Source: Trochalopteron elliotii (lineage: Eukaryota; Chordata; Aves; Passeriformes; Leiothrichidae). From it: a DNA stretch of 64,000 nucleotides. The DNA lies in NCBI GenBank assembly GCA_024734555.1, contig JANPWX010000252.1, positions 359,408 to 423,407 on the forward strand. Reading direction: 5' to 3'. Shown here in pieces: positions 1 through 14,039 of this stretch. The notes below the pieces were generated by a model, which saw only the letters and a program-made list of their open reading frames with translations, was not told the DNA's origin and made no database searches. The stretch's first letter is position 1, and every line of letters starts with the position of its first letter. Both the position numbers and the translations under genes were made by a program.

Positions 1-644
1 CCCAGTCATTGTTGGCTCTTCTGGTAGCTTTGGAAACTTGGGAAGCTGCTTGTGAAAGGAGTGGGGTTTTTTTCACTCAGGGACTCGTGCCCTGATGCGA
101 GTGTGGCTTTGTGAACCATCACAAACCCCAGCAAGCTCTCTGGTGTTGTCTGGAAGAGTTCCCTGGTCTGGTTTGCTGTGCGGGTGTGCAGACAACTGCT
201 CTGGCACAGGGGCTGCTGTGGTGATGGGAACAAACAACTGGGAAAGCAGTTACATCTGTTCCCATAAACCAGTTTGTGCAGTGATGCTGGCTGTGCTGCC
301 AGGGAAGGATTTGAGGAGCTAACCTGAGCTTGGAAACCAAGGCTCTGATAACTTTTTGTTTCTTCTTGGTGGTTTTTTTTTTCCCTCTCATGTGTACTCA
401 GTTACTTCTCAGCCAAGCAGAAACTGGTCTTGCATAATTTCTCATCTGTGCTTCTCCAAAAGGGCCCGTGGCACAGATGGAGGATCTCTGTCCCAGAATT
501 ACCCTGCTGAAAGGTGTTCTTACACACGTGTCTTGCTGTGCAGCTATGTATTACCAGTATTTTTAATTTGTCAGGTTCCCTAGTGAAAGTGCAGCCAGGA
601 GAGCAGAGCCCATGCAGTTGCTTGTATAATTCTGTTGGAGCAAG
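1..644. other. Intergenic DNA, no gene seen
   Basis: Unique-looking DNA at the left edge, before the first CR1 copy. Frames here are short, overlap on both strands and carry no recognisable domain. I see no exon, RNA gene or repeat that I can name. Confidence 0.5.
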
Positions 645-1032
645 TCCAGAAGAGGCCACGAAGTTGATAAGAGGATTGGGGCACCTCCCCTACAGAGACA
701 GGCTGGGAAAGTTGGGGTGTCCAGCCTGGAGAAGAGAAGATTGTGTGGAGACCTCAAAACACCTTTCAGAATCTGAAGAGACCTGCAAGGAAGCTGGAGA
801 GGAGCTCTTCATCAGGAACTGGAGGGACAGGACAAGGGGGAATGGGTACAAACTGGAAAAGGGGAAATTTAGGTTCGATGTTAGGAGGAAATTTTTCACT
901 TTGAGGGTGGGCAGGCCCTGGCCCAGGGTGCCCCGAGAAGCTGTGGCTGCCCCTGGATCCCTGGAAGTGTCCAAGGCCAGGAGGGTGGGACAAGATGATC
1001 TTCCAACCCTTATCGTTCTATGATTCTATAGT
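645..1032 (+). repeat. CR1 LINE, 3' end fragment
   Basis: A 5'-truncated CR1 retrotransposon in sense orientation. It has the familiar CR1 3' progression: a 'cctggagaagagaag' block, a 'gggacaggacaaggggg' block, a 'gatgttaggaggaaatt' block, a 'ccctggaagtgtccaaggcc' block, and the terminal 'ttctatgattctat' tail near 1014-1030. The open frame running through it (about 514-1023) is a read-through of the repeat, not a gene. Confidence 0.9.
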
Positions 1033-4000
1033 TTTGTCATCCTTACAAACAGATGATTTGAAAAAAATTTGAATGCAGTCCTCCAAGATTCTGTGACCCA
1101 AAAAGAGATAATCTGACTGTATTTCATGATCAAGTCTGATTGACTTGATATTATTAAAGTTTTGGATGCCTTATATCCCTGTAAATCAGATTTTTCTTGA
1201 TTCTAATGAAATCTAGGGAAGGAATTCATTCCGTAGAATAATTGGAGATTTAAATTGTCTCTAAGTAGGTTAATTTTGTCAAATGTACCATTCCCAATTA
1301 TTTGAATGTATTCTGTTTCTTCAAGATTAGCTCGTTTATGAATGTATTTTCCAGCATTTCTAATTTTAGATGCTTCGATGGGGGGCTTAGTTTGATATAT
1401 TTTTCATCTGTATGTGTGGTTGCAGCTGTTATTACCAGGTGCATGTTTGTTAAGTATAAGGTTTGTTCTCCATTTGGAGTATCCAATAACTGCTCAGATT
1501 AACTTTGGATCATACTTGCCAACAAGCTTTATCACTGGAATTTTGTTCAAAAACTGAGCCCCTGCAAAATGTAGAACATAAAGAAACTTTAAAGAAAATG
1601 AAGGATGATTATACATGGACATTGTGAGCAAATTAGCATGTAAAAGCTAAAACACTTGCATTGGTAGAAAGTATGAGAATTACTGGTTTTTGTAGTGTAA
1701 ATATTGCACTAAAGGGCAAAGTTGTGTACTCTGCATAGTTCACTGTCTTTAACACTAACATTTTCAATATAAGAATAGTTGGAATAAAATCATATCCTGG
1801 AGCTAATCTGTCTTTTTTTTAGGTCTTTAGTTTCAGCTCTTTTACATGTAGAGACCCTAAAATTTTCATTAATGAAGATTTGGACCTTGTGTGATTAAAT
1901 CTAATGACATCAGGTTCTTTTCCTGCAGAGAGCCTTAGAAGTAGCTCAGATACCCTGAGGCACTCCTCTATTAGCAGCTGGGAAAGAGTTTTGCAGAGAG
2001 GATTTTATTTTTGAGGGAGGAGAGAGGATAAGGACAGAAGAAGCTGCTTCATTTCAGTGAGGGAACCTTGACTTAACATTTTTCATCTTGGTAAATTTTC
2101 TTCAAGTCTTCTGTCCATGTAGAAAGATCTGTTCTGTGCTTTGGTGTCTTTGGGAGTGTATCCTGCTAGAACAGACTTTTTCCCCCTTGGCAGTGGGGTT
2201 TTTCCAGCTCCAAGCTGCTCCTGTAACCACTGTAAAGGCAGAAATGCAAAACCCCAGGCACAGGGGTTTGTCTCTTGTTTCTCACCAAATCCTCTGGAAC
2301 TGATTATTGCCAAGGCCATATTGCAGGGGGAGATAATTAATCTCTGAGAAACCTGCCTTCTGTCTCTCTGGCCCTGAAAATCTTATCAGTGGAACAAATG
2401 CTGTGTCTGTTACCCCCATTCCTTCACATACCAGCTTCTGGCCCAGAACTTCTGGGATGTGGAGCACAGTTACTTGGGATCACAGAACACCCTTGACTGA
2501 ACCCATTCCTTTGAATGCAGCAGATGTTCCTGGGAACTCCACAGGTCTCTCTTTATTGATTCCAAATATTCTGCCAAAACTTAATGACTTGCCAAAATGC
2601 AAACTGTTGAATTTTTCAGCAGTTTCTCACATTGCTGACAGCTGTGCATGGGAAAGGATGCCTGGATTTTTATTTATTTCTTCTCATGTGTCCAGAGGAC
2701 ACTTCCTGTAACAAATACTAGCAGGTAAGTAAGAAGTCTTACTTTTTTTAGTTAAAACCTGTCACTTTTTGTCCTGAAAGTGAAGACACTTCCCAGTATT
2801 CAGAGGGAAAACCAGACAGTGAGATACACAGCAGGAACATTTTAAAAATTGCAGTATTTCCATTGCTGGTGTGATACAAGGCACACAGACAAGACTCTTC
2901 CTGAAGATGTAAATTTCTTATCAGGAAAATAACTATAATACAGAATAATGTAAAACTGTCTTCGTTCCTGGTATTGCTTCTGAGTGCCAGCTCTTGAGTT
3001 TTTTTAGCTGTCAGCCTCATTCTTCTGCAAATAGCACAATCTAGTTAATATTTTCCACTTGGAGCCCACATGCAGCAGCTCGGACAGGTTCAGATAAATG
3101 GTGCCAGACAGTGACAAGCTGGGTGGCAATATTAACCTAGAAAGCTGTTAGAAGAGCAAGAAACACATTCCTGTTTTAAAAAGGTGATTGTTCCACAGGT
3201 TGGACAACGATTCAGGGACAAATAAGCCACAGGTATTGGTGTGTGTTTTCTCTAAGTGGGCAGACAGTCACGGGTTACTATGCCTGAAGCATACAAGAGT
3301 CTTCATTTGCAGCTAGTAAGGGGTTGCAAATTCGTGGGCATTTCTAAAAAAACATGTTGATGAAAAGCTGCAGGAGCAACTGAAATAGACAATCTGTCAC
3401 AGCGCAGCAGATCTGGTGCAATTTTGTGTTAGCAGCTCTCCCAGCTCTGCGTAACTTCAGCTGGAGTTTTGGTGTCTGAGCCTTCTAAAATTAAAATCCT
3501 GAGTATTCTGATTACAGTGGAAGTGTAAAATCCTGAGGATTCTGATTACAGTAAGAATATTAAAAACTGGCTTTGGTTTCCTAGTTACAAGTGTGTTCAT
3601 CCCAGCTTGTTGTGGATGTGAAGAAATTCAGGAAAAACCAAATGGAGAAATGGATGACACGGCAAGCATTTTCTGTAATTCTCTTCAGACAATAAGTTCA
3701 AGCAAGGAAAAGCAAAAAAAAAAAGAAAAAAAAATTCCTGGTGGTTATTATTAAAAAAGAAAGACAAAGGAAGGCTTATGTTTTGGTTCATGTTTTATGA
3801 ATTTAATTTCCAGGAAGAACAAACAGAATGATAGGGCAAAATTTTGCTTTAGTACAGTAATTCTGTTAATGTCCTGCTTTCCTGTAAATGTGGCTTTAGG
3901 GATCAAGTTTCTTGGCAGAAAGCAGCATGGCTGTAGCCTCAGCTCCTGAGAAGGTTCATGTAAGTGAATCAGAGAGAGCACCAAAGAGCTGTTAGGGCTA

Positions 4001-6852
4001 TGGTACACTGGAAAAGTGAGCTTGATGCTCTCATTCCTCAGCATCACTCAGTTTGGCCTCAAATGACAATCTTCTGGGTTTAGAGTTTCCACAGAGATGG
4101 ACAGCAATTTCCAGAATTTCAGTGAGTCCATTTGTGTTTGTGCATGGCTGAGATGCTGGAAAAGTGTGGTGTATGTTGAGTGGATTATTTTTCTTTTCAG
4201 CAATTGTTTCCAAGTCTTAGAGGTGATTTGTGGTAAGTTCTTGTCAAGTAACAAGTGCAAAAGTTAGGAAGTAAAAATATTGGCTTGCTAAAAAAATGTT
4301 TTTTCATTTCTTTGTTTCATCAGATTGTGCTGTTGTGTCACTAATTTAATTTCTGATGTTAAAATGCTGCTTCTTAGGTGACAAAATGTGTATTTCAAGG
4401 AGAATTTGCAATTTATAACAATTTCAGACTTATGCTTGTGCCTTTCTGTGCACTATAAAGACAAGCCCATGGTGTGAGATGAGGAAATAACACTTGCTTT
4501 CAGGTCATGAACAGAAGTTCTGCCCTGTGACAGCTGAGGGTCAGCTCTGCATTTCTATGGCCTGAGCACTCTGACTGATGTCATCTCCACATGGATTTAT
4601 TCATTACTGAGGGGAAAGCTCAAGTGGCATAGCAAAAATAGCCCGAGATACAGAATTATTGATGTCTTTATGTTCAGGCTACTGACTGAATTTATTGTCG
4701 ATTCTGGACTGTAAAATTACATTCTATGCATGATGAATTCAGCTCCCAGAACAGAATGGGGATTTATTTGGTAAGTGTTGCTTTACAGTTCTGAAGGACA
4801 GAAGCAGTGCACTGGGAGAGGCCTTTTTTTGCCTGACCTGCTTTTCTGTCAATGTAACACTCTTTTCCCCAGTTCCCTGTGGCAGTTCATTACACAGGAG
4901 CCAGTGATATGTGGGGAAAAAAGAAGCTGATTTCCTCTCCAGAACCAGCATCCTGCTGGGGGCCAAAGTGGCTGTAACATGTTATATTCCAGGGATTTGG
5001 GAGCTACATGTGCTTGCACAGCCCTGTGTGTACATATAATTTTGAATGCTGAATGTGAAGAGGCAAAATTTGTCTGTGCCATGACACAGTTGGCTTCCCC
5101 TCTCTTAATTATACAAATGAGATCTCTCCAATGTCTTTCTCTTAGTTATGTTCACAGAGGTCACAGCTCTGGGTCATGTGTGACCACTACAACTAGAATA
5201 TGTCCTGGAGAGCCACAGCACAAGAGTTTCTGTTTGAAAACAACCCTGATGGTAAAATCCTACACATGAGCTGCACTGGTTTGTTTGTCAGACCCCTGAT
5301 GACTTCTTACAGCATCTTCCTTGGTGTTGTCATGGACCTCCTTGAGGGGAAAAAAACCCACATTTTTTTTTAGAAAAAAGCTTTTAATAGGCAGAACTAT
5401 CCAGATCTACTGACAGCTAATCAAAGTAATTGCACAAAGGATAAAGATATGCAGACAAATATGGCTTTAAGCTTTTTTATTTTTGTACTTTGTGATGTTT
5501 GTGTGTCTGAAGCATTATTGTCTGTACTGCACATTTCGCTGGCTGTGAGAGTTGAGGACTCGGGACTAGGAAAAACTTATGTTGACATTGAGCCTTGGGT
5601 TGAAACTGCTTTCAGGGTTGTGCAGGTGTATTTTGGTGCTGGGCTAAAAGATTATGGCACTTATCTGGCTAATTAATGTCTAATTAAAGCACAGAAAATA
5701 CTGAGACTGTCAAAGTGGCATAGAAGGACTCAAGCTGTGGCATTTCATTGTTTGTGTCTATTCTTTCTGCTCTTGAGGTCTACTCCTATTTCCAGAGTAT
5801 CATAAAGTATTAGTGAAGTTGTCTTTAAATACAAAAGGGAAGTTCCCTGTTGGAGAGAACATGGTGAACATAAAAATTTCCCTTTGCATGTGGACCATGA
5901 AGTGGGAAAAGGCAGAGGGTGTCATGCTGCAAGGATGGCATGGAGGGGAATTGCAGCTGGAATCTGACACACTCACAGGAGAGATTAGCATTTTCCAGGC
6001 TAATCTAGAGTGGTTGAGGCATCTGATCCCTGCAGTCTTGTCAATGGACTCTCCAGTTACTGAAGGACCATATTTTTTTCCCAGGAATCTGCAGAAATGT
6101 GTGATGTACAACAGAATTTCTCTCATCTCCCCTCTGACAGGCTGCTCAGCTGCCTGGATATGGGGTTTTCCCCCCTTAAGCAGGAGACTTTTTCATTTAA
6201 ATTAGGACTGTAAAAGTTCTGTGAATATGTAAAGTGTCTTCATTGGAAACTCTTTTCCCCAGTTGCTTCCCAACTGCTGCAGATCTGAGAGCTTCTCTGG
6301 CCTCATTTTATTTATTAGGACTACACTGGAAGAGAGGAAGTGAGAGTGGGGCCTAGTAATTCATGGTGTATTTAACATCCTATGTTAAAAAGATGATAAA
6401 CGGATGTTTGATTTATTTGATATCTGTAACTGGCAGGGACACTCTTGGAGACAGGCTGGCATGTGTGGCACTTTGGGTGTTGCCTGGCTTTTGTCTCTGA
6501 GACCTGCAGAAGGGCAGACCTGCCCATGTTAGCTTGTAAGAGAGAAATTCTCCACTGTACCTGCATAGAGCTGCAGTAACCAACACTGTCTTCCAGTTTC
6601 TGTTGGCCAAATATTGTTGGGAGATTATGTCTGGAATTATTTTGCTGTAAAAGCTAAAATGACACACTTTGTTCCCTCGCATGTTTCATCATTCCCTCTA
6701 TTTTAGGTCAGATGATTCATCTCTGCATTACTGGTTCTGCATTTCCATTGCCTTAATTGGGTCTGTCAGAGTCATTACAGTCTGTATAGAATTGTCAATG
6801 CTATTTCTAACATCATACAGATTTCTTCCTTCCCTTTATTCCTGCCTTCCAT
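1033..6852. other. Intergenic DNA, no gene seen
   Basis: AT-rich noncoding DNA. Apart from the short tandem duplication at 3492-3559 and a few A-runs (near 3715-3732) I see no exon-like conserved frame, RNA gene or nameable repeat. Confidence 0.5.
3492..3559. repeat. Two-copy 34-bp tandem duplication
   Basis: Two adjacent copies, starting at 3492 and 3526, each beginning 'taaaatcctga' and containing 'attctgattacagt'. They differ by a few substitutions. A simple local duplication with no visible function. Confidence 0.7.
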
Positions 6853-6912
6853 GCCAGGGGATGTTGGAATCAGATGACCTTTAAGGTGTCTTCCAATCCA
6901 AGCCATTCTGTG
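6853..6912 (+). repeat. Short CR1 3'-tail fragment
   Basis: About 60 bp resembling the CR1 3' end in sense orientation, with 'gatgacctttaaggtgtcttccaa' split by substitutions and 'ccaagccattctgtg'. Heavily truncated at its 5' end. Confidence 0.6.
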
Positions 6913-9900
6913 TTTCTTTTCTTTCTCCTTCCTCTCTCTTTGCTTTCCCTGATGCCCCCTCCTCACCTTCCTCAGTCCCAGGTGATTTCTTTCCTCCTGT
7001 CTTTGTTGCAGCCCAGGTTTTCAGGGAGCGAGCTGGATTTCACTCACCCTCCTGCTGAAAGGTGACTCGTTTTCTTTAGCCACAAGTGACTCTTCATGCA
7101 GTTTTAAGGCACAGCCAGATACATACAAAAGTCCTTGTCAGGAGATGCCCTGGCCCAGCACATTTCCTGCTTATTTCAGATACTACATCAGCAGTTATTC
7201 TGCATTTTCTGTATTCAGTTATTCTGTATTTTCAGCAGCAGACCCCAGCACACAGCGAAGTGTCATGGTTGCTTTTCTTCCCACCTTTTTCCCCACCCAG
7301 GCGCCTGCAGACACCAAGAACAGCCCCCACCCGAGTGTCTGCCAGCACAGGACAGCACTTGCTTCTGTGTGCAGTGATTAAGAGCTGGGCTTAACCTAAT
7401 TGCACCTCCATATGTCAGTAGGGTGCAGCTGCTGGGTGTGGAGAGACCATGGCAAGTGCTGGAGTTAACCACAGTTTATCAGATTATCACTGGCCACCTG
7501 AACTGAAAAATCTGGCTGGAAGCATGCATTTAGCCAGTGGTGAACAAAATAAAATACCAAGAGCATTTAATATTTAAAAGTGCCACCCATGAGGCCTAAT
7601 TGTTCTTAGATTTGTGTTCAAAGGTGCTGTGTGCATTCACAGTCGAAAGGAAGCATTTTGAAAAGGAAGAAATTTGTCATTGCTACTCACAGAGAAACTT
7701 TCTGTTTGGGATTTTAAAATCCTGAAGTTAAAGAGTACAATCATGTAATACACCTCTGCATGTAAATAATCCTCATTAAGCCTGCACTAAGTTTATGGCT
7801 TCTGGTAGAGCTGTGCCTTTTCTGCTTGCTTGAAAGACTTGAACCTTTCAAAGTTATCTCTCCAATTAAAACTGAGGAAAGAATGAGCATTTGCTCTCAA
7901 AATATTTTAAGCAAAAAAAAAGGTAATTAATGTTAAAGTTTCCAGGACTGGGAGCTGTAAATTCAAGAAAGGAGGGAAAAGAGGGTTATTTTAACCATGA
8001 GGATTATTAAGCACTGGAAAAATTTGCTGAGGGATGTGGTGGCTTCCCTGTCACCAAGACTGGGCTCCTGTGGAGGTTGTGCCACAGCTGCTGCATATGC
8101 CCAGCCTGTTCCCCAGGTGTGGTGGTGTGCCCAGAGCCTGTGGGAAAATTTCAGCAGGGAATTTCCCCCCACAGATCCCCTTGAAGCTCCAAATGGGGCT
8201 GAGGCAGCCCTTCAGGTAATGCTCAGGTAATATTTCTGGGTAATGTTGAGTGGGCACAGCAAAACTCTAAATTCCTGCTAAGCTGCCCACTGATGGCTGT
8301 CACTCAGTAGCTGCAGAGTTTGGTGAACTGAAGAGATTGCAGTTTCCTAAACTGCTGAAATTTCTGGACGTCTTTGGCTTCAAGGTTGGGCTCACTGAAA
8401 TAAAACCTGGGTGAAACTTTGAGTTGTGTCACTAACGGATGACCTAAAAACAATAAATTCAGGGCATTCTCTCAAGATAGAGCAATAATTTTCTGTTGCC
8501 TGGCAATGTCTCTGGCACCAAATACAGAGCTGGGAGTTTATTTTATGATGCTGTGCAGAAAAAATTGTTTACAGTTTTCCACTGTCATTCCCCCAAGAGG
8601 AAGAACCCATGGCTCATACAGAGAGAGCAAACATTAATGACACCTTCTATTCATCTTGGCAAATTTATGACCAAGTTTCCATTCCTCCTTCTGTATTTCC
8701 AGAAATATTTTTGCAGAGACTTGTGTTGTCTCAATTCATCCCACTTATTTTTCAGTGGGAATTAGTTTGAAACTACTCTGAACAGCTTATTATAGCACAA
8801 TTTGAATTTTAGTTGATTTTTATGTACTCTTTTTAAAATAATCCTGTCTTCACATGGCAAGCAAAAATCTTTTCCCATTTTTTTCATGGAGGAATAAGGA
8901 ATTTTGTAATGTATTTCTAGATGACATTTTATTAACCATACAGTATGTTTGGTATGGTTTAAAGGGAATTTTATTCACCCATGATGTCCTATGCTTGATA
9001 GAAGAATCTGAAGACCCAAACTCCATCATAATCCTTCAGGCAAGTAAGCTGCTGTATCCTCCCCAAACAACAGTGTTTACAAGTGATAACTTGTAGGACT
9101 GGGATATTTTTATGATTCAATTAAGCCCCAGCAACAAAATAAATAAATTGAATGTTTTGGTTTGTTTTTATCTCCTGGAGCATACTGCTAAGAAGGGGAC
9201 AGAAACCTCCATGGTTTCTTGGGCTGAAATAATTTTTTTCCTATGACCTGGGATAGACCCAGCCAGCATTTTTGGGGGAATACATTAACACTGGGAAGAG
9301 CCTTGGATGAACTGACTCCATAAAGAAGGTCATGAAATCAATCATCCAGAGCTGTTCTGATGACAGCCACCTATTACACATTTAGACAGCAAATGCCTGC
9401 TAAAAATCAACAGTTTAAAATACTCTGAATTTCTTGTCTCCATTGGTATTTTAACATTTGGTCAATCCCTGTGATAACTGAAACCCCCAAATCTCCTTTT
9501 ATGGTCAATTCCATCAGAGAGGATCCTGCTGATGAAGGGGGAGCTGATCAAAATTAGGCTTGGCTGGTGATGAGCTCAACAGAGCCAGCGAGATTTTGTT
9601 CTTGTTTTCCTTTTGTTTACATGGTAACTGTTTCTTTCCTCTTCCCATACAGATGAATGTCATGTAGCCCAGCAGAGATGTGCTGCCCTTTGCTTGCCAG
9701 CAGAAGTTTCTAATAATTGAATCACTTGAACGCTGAAATTTAGAGGCAAGACTTTTCAAAGGAAAAAAAAAAAAGATTAATATGCAACCAGTTGAACTTT
9801 GTGGCATGTCAAGACCACCCTGTCACTCCTACATCTTAAAAATAATTAATTCTTTTCTTCTTGTGGGAAAGGTGATGAAGTTCTCTAAGTCATCAAAATT

Positions 9901-12900
9901 CACTGTTCAAGTCACAGATTTTTTTGCAGAATCTTGATGGTTATAACCTCAGCAGCAGCTTCTTTTTGTGCTACAGCAAAAAAAAAATTCATCAAACTGA
10001 TCCTAACTCAGTCTGTTAAACACTTTTTGAAGAGGACAGATTTTGAACTCCTCCTTCAACACAGGAAAACAGGCTAAGTTTCATTTGTTTTCATAGCAGC
10101 TAATTGCATAATGTGATTTAGCTTGAATGCAGAGGGCTGGAAAGAATAAACAACTTAATAAGGTGCTGTGGGACTTGCCTTTATGATGCACATGTAAAGA
10201 CTTGTTAAGGATAGAGGCTTAAAGTAAACTGACAGATAAAACCTTCTACAGGGTGTTTACAACATCCAGCTCAAGCACCCAACAACGTGCAGGGAACATT
10301 TCCCTCCTCATGGATTGCACACAGTTAAAACCCACTGTTTCCATTTCTTTCCATCCTTATCACGTTTGCTTTCAGTAAAAAATGTGATGCTTAAAGAACA
10401 TAATCATTGTGGTTGAAAAGTGGGATTTGCAAGATCAAGTTCCAACAGGTTGATACAGTTCAATCATATTAAATTTAAATATTAAGTGTTGAATCTAACA
10501 CAGTTCCTCTTGCAAGGGTTGTAGCTTTGCATGGATGTGTTTATCCACTTATATATGCTTTTTTTTCTGTGTCTATATGTATTCATTTAAATATACAAAG
10601 CACACATATTTGTCTGTATATATATATATATATACATATAGCCATGCACGTATATAAAAATAAATGTGTATAGTGGCAGAGACATGTAAAGGAACAAACC
10701 TAAGCAAAACATCAATCTGCATTTAACATTCAGACTGATAGAAATGTAAAAAGGGGGAAGACAGAAGAGGGCCTAAAAGTAAATAAGATGAAAAAGACTT
10801 TTCTGTTTAGACAATCATTAGTGCTGCTCACAGGAATGCAGAAGAGATTTTCCAATGGACACTGAGTTACTGTGCATAACCCTTGCCCTTTTGGGAAAAC
10901 AACCCTTTCAAATTTATTTTTAGACAGGTCTAGATAGAAAACCAGGCCATTTTGTTAGGGACAAGGTAGTTGCATAATGTGGCACGTGACTCTTCTAAAT
11001 GTGGATGTTTACTTTGAAAAAAATGAAGCTGGGCTTCCCATTTTTTGTTGTTGGTGCAGCTGAAGGAAAGGGAATACAAGTATTGGTGGAATTTGACTTT
11101 GCCTACTCTTGATCATGTCTGCCTTGGAGTGTGTTTCAGCAGCATCTGACGAGCAAGAATGTTCTGACTAATCCTCCTTTTCTCTGCCTCAAGGAGCAGA
11201 GAATTACACAGATTGTTCCAGGTGTACATCATCCTTTGTTGTGCATTAAACTCCAGGTAATTCGCTGAGTTTTCTGGCTGCTTCCTGGCACTTGCTGCAG
11301 CTCTTCAGGGTGCAAAACTGCCTCAGCCATGCCAGTGCCAGTTTTGACAAGGAAATGTAGCTTTGGTTGTGGATCATGTGAGAAATCATTTCTTACTGGA
11401 CCCTTGTTACCCATAAAATATCCTTGTCACTTTTCTGCGTCCTTCCACAGCCTGAGGTTTTCACCTTGCTGGTAAGGAAACATCTTCCCCACATCCTGAG
11501 GAAGCATCAAATACCAGCCCTGACATCAGGGTGATTTTCTCAGACTGATGATTAAGGTTCTACCCATCTGCTGCTGTTTATAAGCCCTCAGGGCTCATCC
11601 TGTGAACTTTTCCAGTGACTAAAGTTGTCTTAAGTATTTTTGTCCCTTTTGCTTCTGGAAGGACAAGGCATGTCAAAACCAGATCCTTTGCAAGCAGTGA
11701 ATGATGTTGCCCCTCAGTGTTTTTCCTTTTGGTTAGACACAGGGACATTTAGGCAAAGTGTTCATTTATTCTCATCATCAGCCAAGCTTTTGCATTTTTA
11801 TTTAAGAAATAAATTGTAGCAAAGGCATGGAAGTTTATCATAGACTGTCCTGAAGCCTTCTGTGACTTTGCCAGTGGGTCTCAGTGCATCCATCCCATCA
11901 GATCTCTGAGAAGAACAGTGAACCAAACAAAAATGTGGTAGACGCAAACTTATTTCATCTGCCTCCCACTTTTCAAGGCATGCATGTCTCTTATCTCTCA
12001 TTAGGCTGATTTCACTGATTCAGGTAATTAAATCAGGAGTGTTGCCTTTTGGAGGAGGCTGACACACCCTTGGCTCCCACCTTTCCATAAGAATTTGAGG
12101 CCCTAGATCAGTTTGTGAGCTCTGTCTCTCACATTGGACAACACCCAGTAGTTTTTAGAATATGATAGAAATGAATTGCAAAGATGGAGAGCCATGAAAT
12201 ATGTGTGCTGATATTTATACTTGGCATTTTAGTAATAAATGAATGTTAATCACAGCAACAGTCACGCTCTCATCATCTTTCAGTGGCAGCATTAGCAGTA
12301 TTGTATCCATAAACTGAAATTCTTGTCATTTTCTGCAGCAAATAACAAAGGAAATCCTCCCTGCCCCAGAGCTCTTGCAGTCCAAATATCACAAAGGACA
12401 GGGTTGTGTGTCTCCTTAAGCAAAGCCAGATGTTTGATTTCAAGGAGGGAATTAAAGTCTATTTTCACTAGGGATTTTTTCTCATGCAGAAGGTCAGCAT
12501 GGGAGAAAGCATGCAGGAAGTTCCCCTACTGGCATTTGTGCTAATTGAGGGTGCAGAACAGATTCAGTAAATAATCCACTGCTTTCTCAAGCCAATAAAC
12601 ATTTTGAAAATGTGAGCTTTAAATATCAGCTCTCGATATCTGGCAAAATAAGTTTTGTTGTGGAATTTTTTTTTCTTTTAGTTAGAGTGAGATAGTTTTA
12701 GTTGGGGGTTTTGTGGAAGGAAAAATCATGAAAATTATTTTCCTTCTGTTTTACAGTGCATGACCACATATTTCTTTTCACCTGAGAATGCCAAAACCTG
12801 GTGTGAAGTCTCTTGGCACTCCAACCATGGAACTTCCTTGCCAGGCATCTCTCCTTTTTCCTGATTAGCTTTGCAAAAAAGGTGATTGACTGTTTCTTTT

Positions 12901-13536
12901 AAGGGTTACCAAACCAGTGATGCAATATATAATCTTTATTCCAAAGCATTTACATTTCTGCTTCTCCTTTCAGCACTTTGGTATCATAAAGAAACTGCCA
13001 AAGTTTGTGTCAGCACTTGATGCTGTTAGGAGGTAGGAATGATTTTCTTTTCCTGAGTACCTGGAAAATCCAAGAGTGCTGTCTAACCAAGGCAGGGGCT
13101 GCACTTTGCAGAGGGTGTGGAAAGAGCAGGAGATTTCTTGGCATCAGAAGTGGAAATATCACTGCTGAGAAACTCCTGGAAGACAGAGGCTGCATCCCCA
13201 GAGTGGTGTGAAACTCCTGCTCTGAGGATGGAGCTGCCCAGCCCTGGAGGTGCCCTCCTTGTGAGACACTTGTGGGCTGGTATTCCACTCTTCCATTGCT
13301 CAGGTGCTGATGGAACAAACCCTGCTGGGGAGCCTTGTGCAAGCTGGAACTCTGCCCTTCCTCTGTTTCAACAGCAGCTTCAGCTCAGCAGATGCTTCAG
13401 AGTGACTCGGTGGGTGAAACCACAGCAAATGTCCAAATGCAGAGTCAGAGCAGCAGCAGGAGCCATTCCCAGGGTGGATCAGCCCAGCTCTGCCTTCTGG
13501 GCAAGGCTGCATTTTTGTTCAGACTTGGCTTGTTCC
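6913..13536. other. Intergenic DNA, no gene seen
   Basis: Noncoding DNA up to the first LTR. It contains the TA microsatellite at about 10616-10640 and scattered homopolymers. Many frames of 60-140 codons overlap on both strands around 13.0-13.5 kb, but none shows a domain, signal peptide or splice context that I would defend. Confidence 0.5.
10616..10640. repeat. TA microsatellite
   Basis: Run of about ten TA units followed by 'catata'. Simple-sequence DNA in an AT-rich stretch (10440-10680). Confidence 0.85.
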
Positions 13537-14039
13537 TGAGAGGCATGACAGATTTGTCTTTACAAACAAGCCCTGGGTCTGCTGGTAGATAAAATTAGCA
13601 CTGAGAAATAGAAGAAACAATGGGAAGGATTCCACTGATTGATGAATGGAAAAGAAGATATTTGCCTTTACAAACAAACTGTAGGTTTGCTGATAAATGG
13701 AATTGGATATTGAAAGATGAAAGAAACAATGGGGAAAAAACCTATAGATTCCATAAGAATTAAAAATTATAAAGAGGGGTTTATACATTAAAGGTGAATT
13801 TTAGGTATCAGGCACTCAGGGAAGTCTGTAACTCTCAAGTACCTCAGCCAATGGGGAAAGAGAGAGGGAAATGCAGCTGGGAAATTGGGATAAATAGGAG
13901 ACTGCATCCTCCAAAATTTGAGAGACCCCAGGGGAAATGCCCCATGGCCTCTCCCTTTATTCAAATAAAGTAGAAGGACTCCTCTGTCTCCTTTTTTTGG
14001 ACATAAACCTCTGGTGTTTGCGGATTAATTTTCCTAACA
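13537..14039 (+). mobile_element. Solo LTR of an endogenous retrovirus, 503 bp
   Basis: Starts TGAG and ends AACA (TG...CA ends) and is flanked by a 4-bp duplication TTCC at 13533-13536 and 14040-14043. It has the parts of an LTR: an ATAAATA box (13890-13896), a downstream AATAAA signal (13964-13969), then a GT/T-rich stretch. The U3 half contains an imperfect internal duplication, with 'tttacaaacaa' blocks at about 13559 and 13665. No internal retroviral sequence remains, so this is most simply a solo LTR left by LTR-LTR recombination. The 4-bp duplication would fit a class I (gammaretrovirus-like) element, which is an inference. Confidence 0.8.

Noticed and set aside
514..1023. 169-codon plus-strand open frame
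   Set aside because: Mostly a read-through of the CR1 copy at 645-1032.
7994..8060. Short CR1-like stretch
   Set aside because: Only loosely similar to the CR1 'gcactggaa...gggaggttgtgg' block; too short and diverged to assert.
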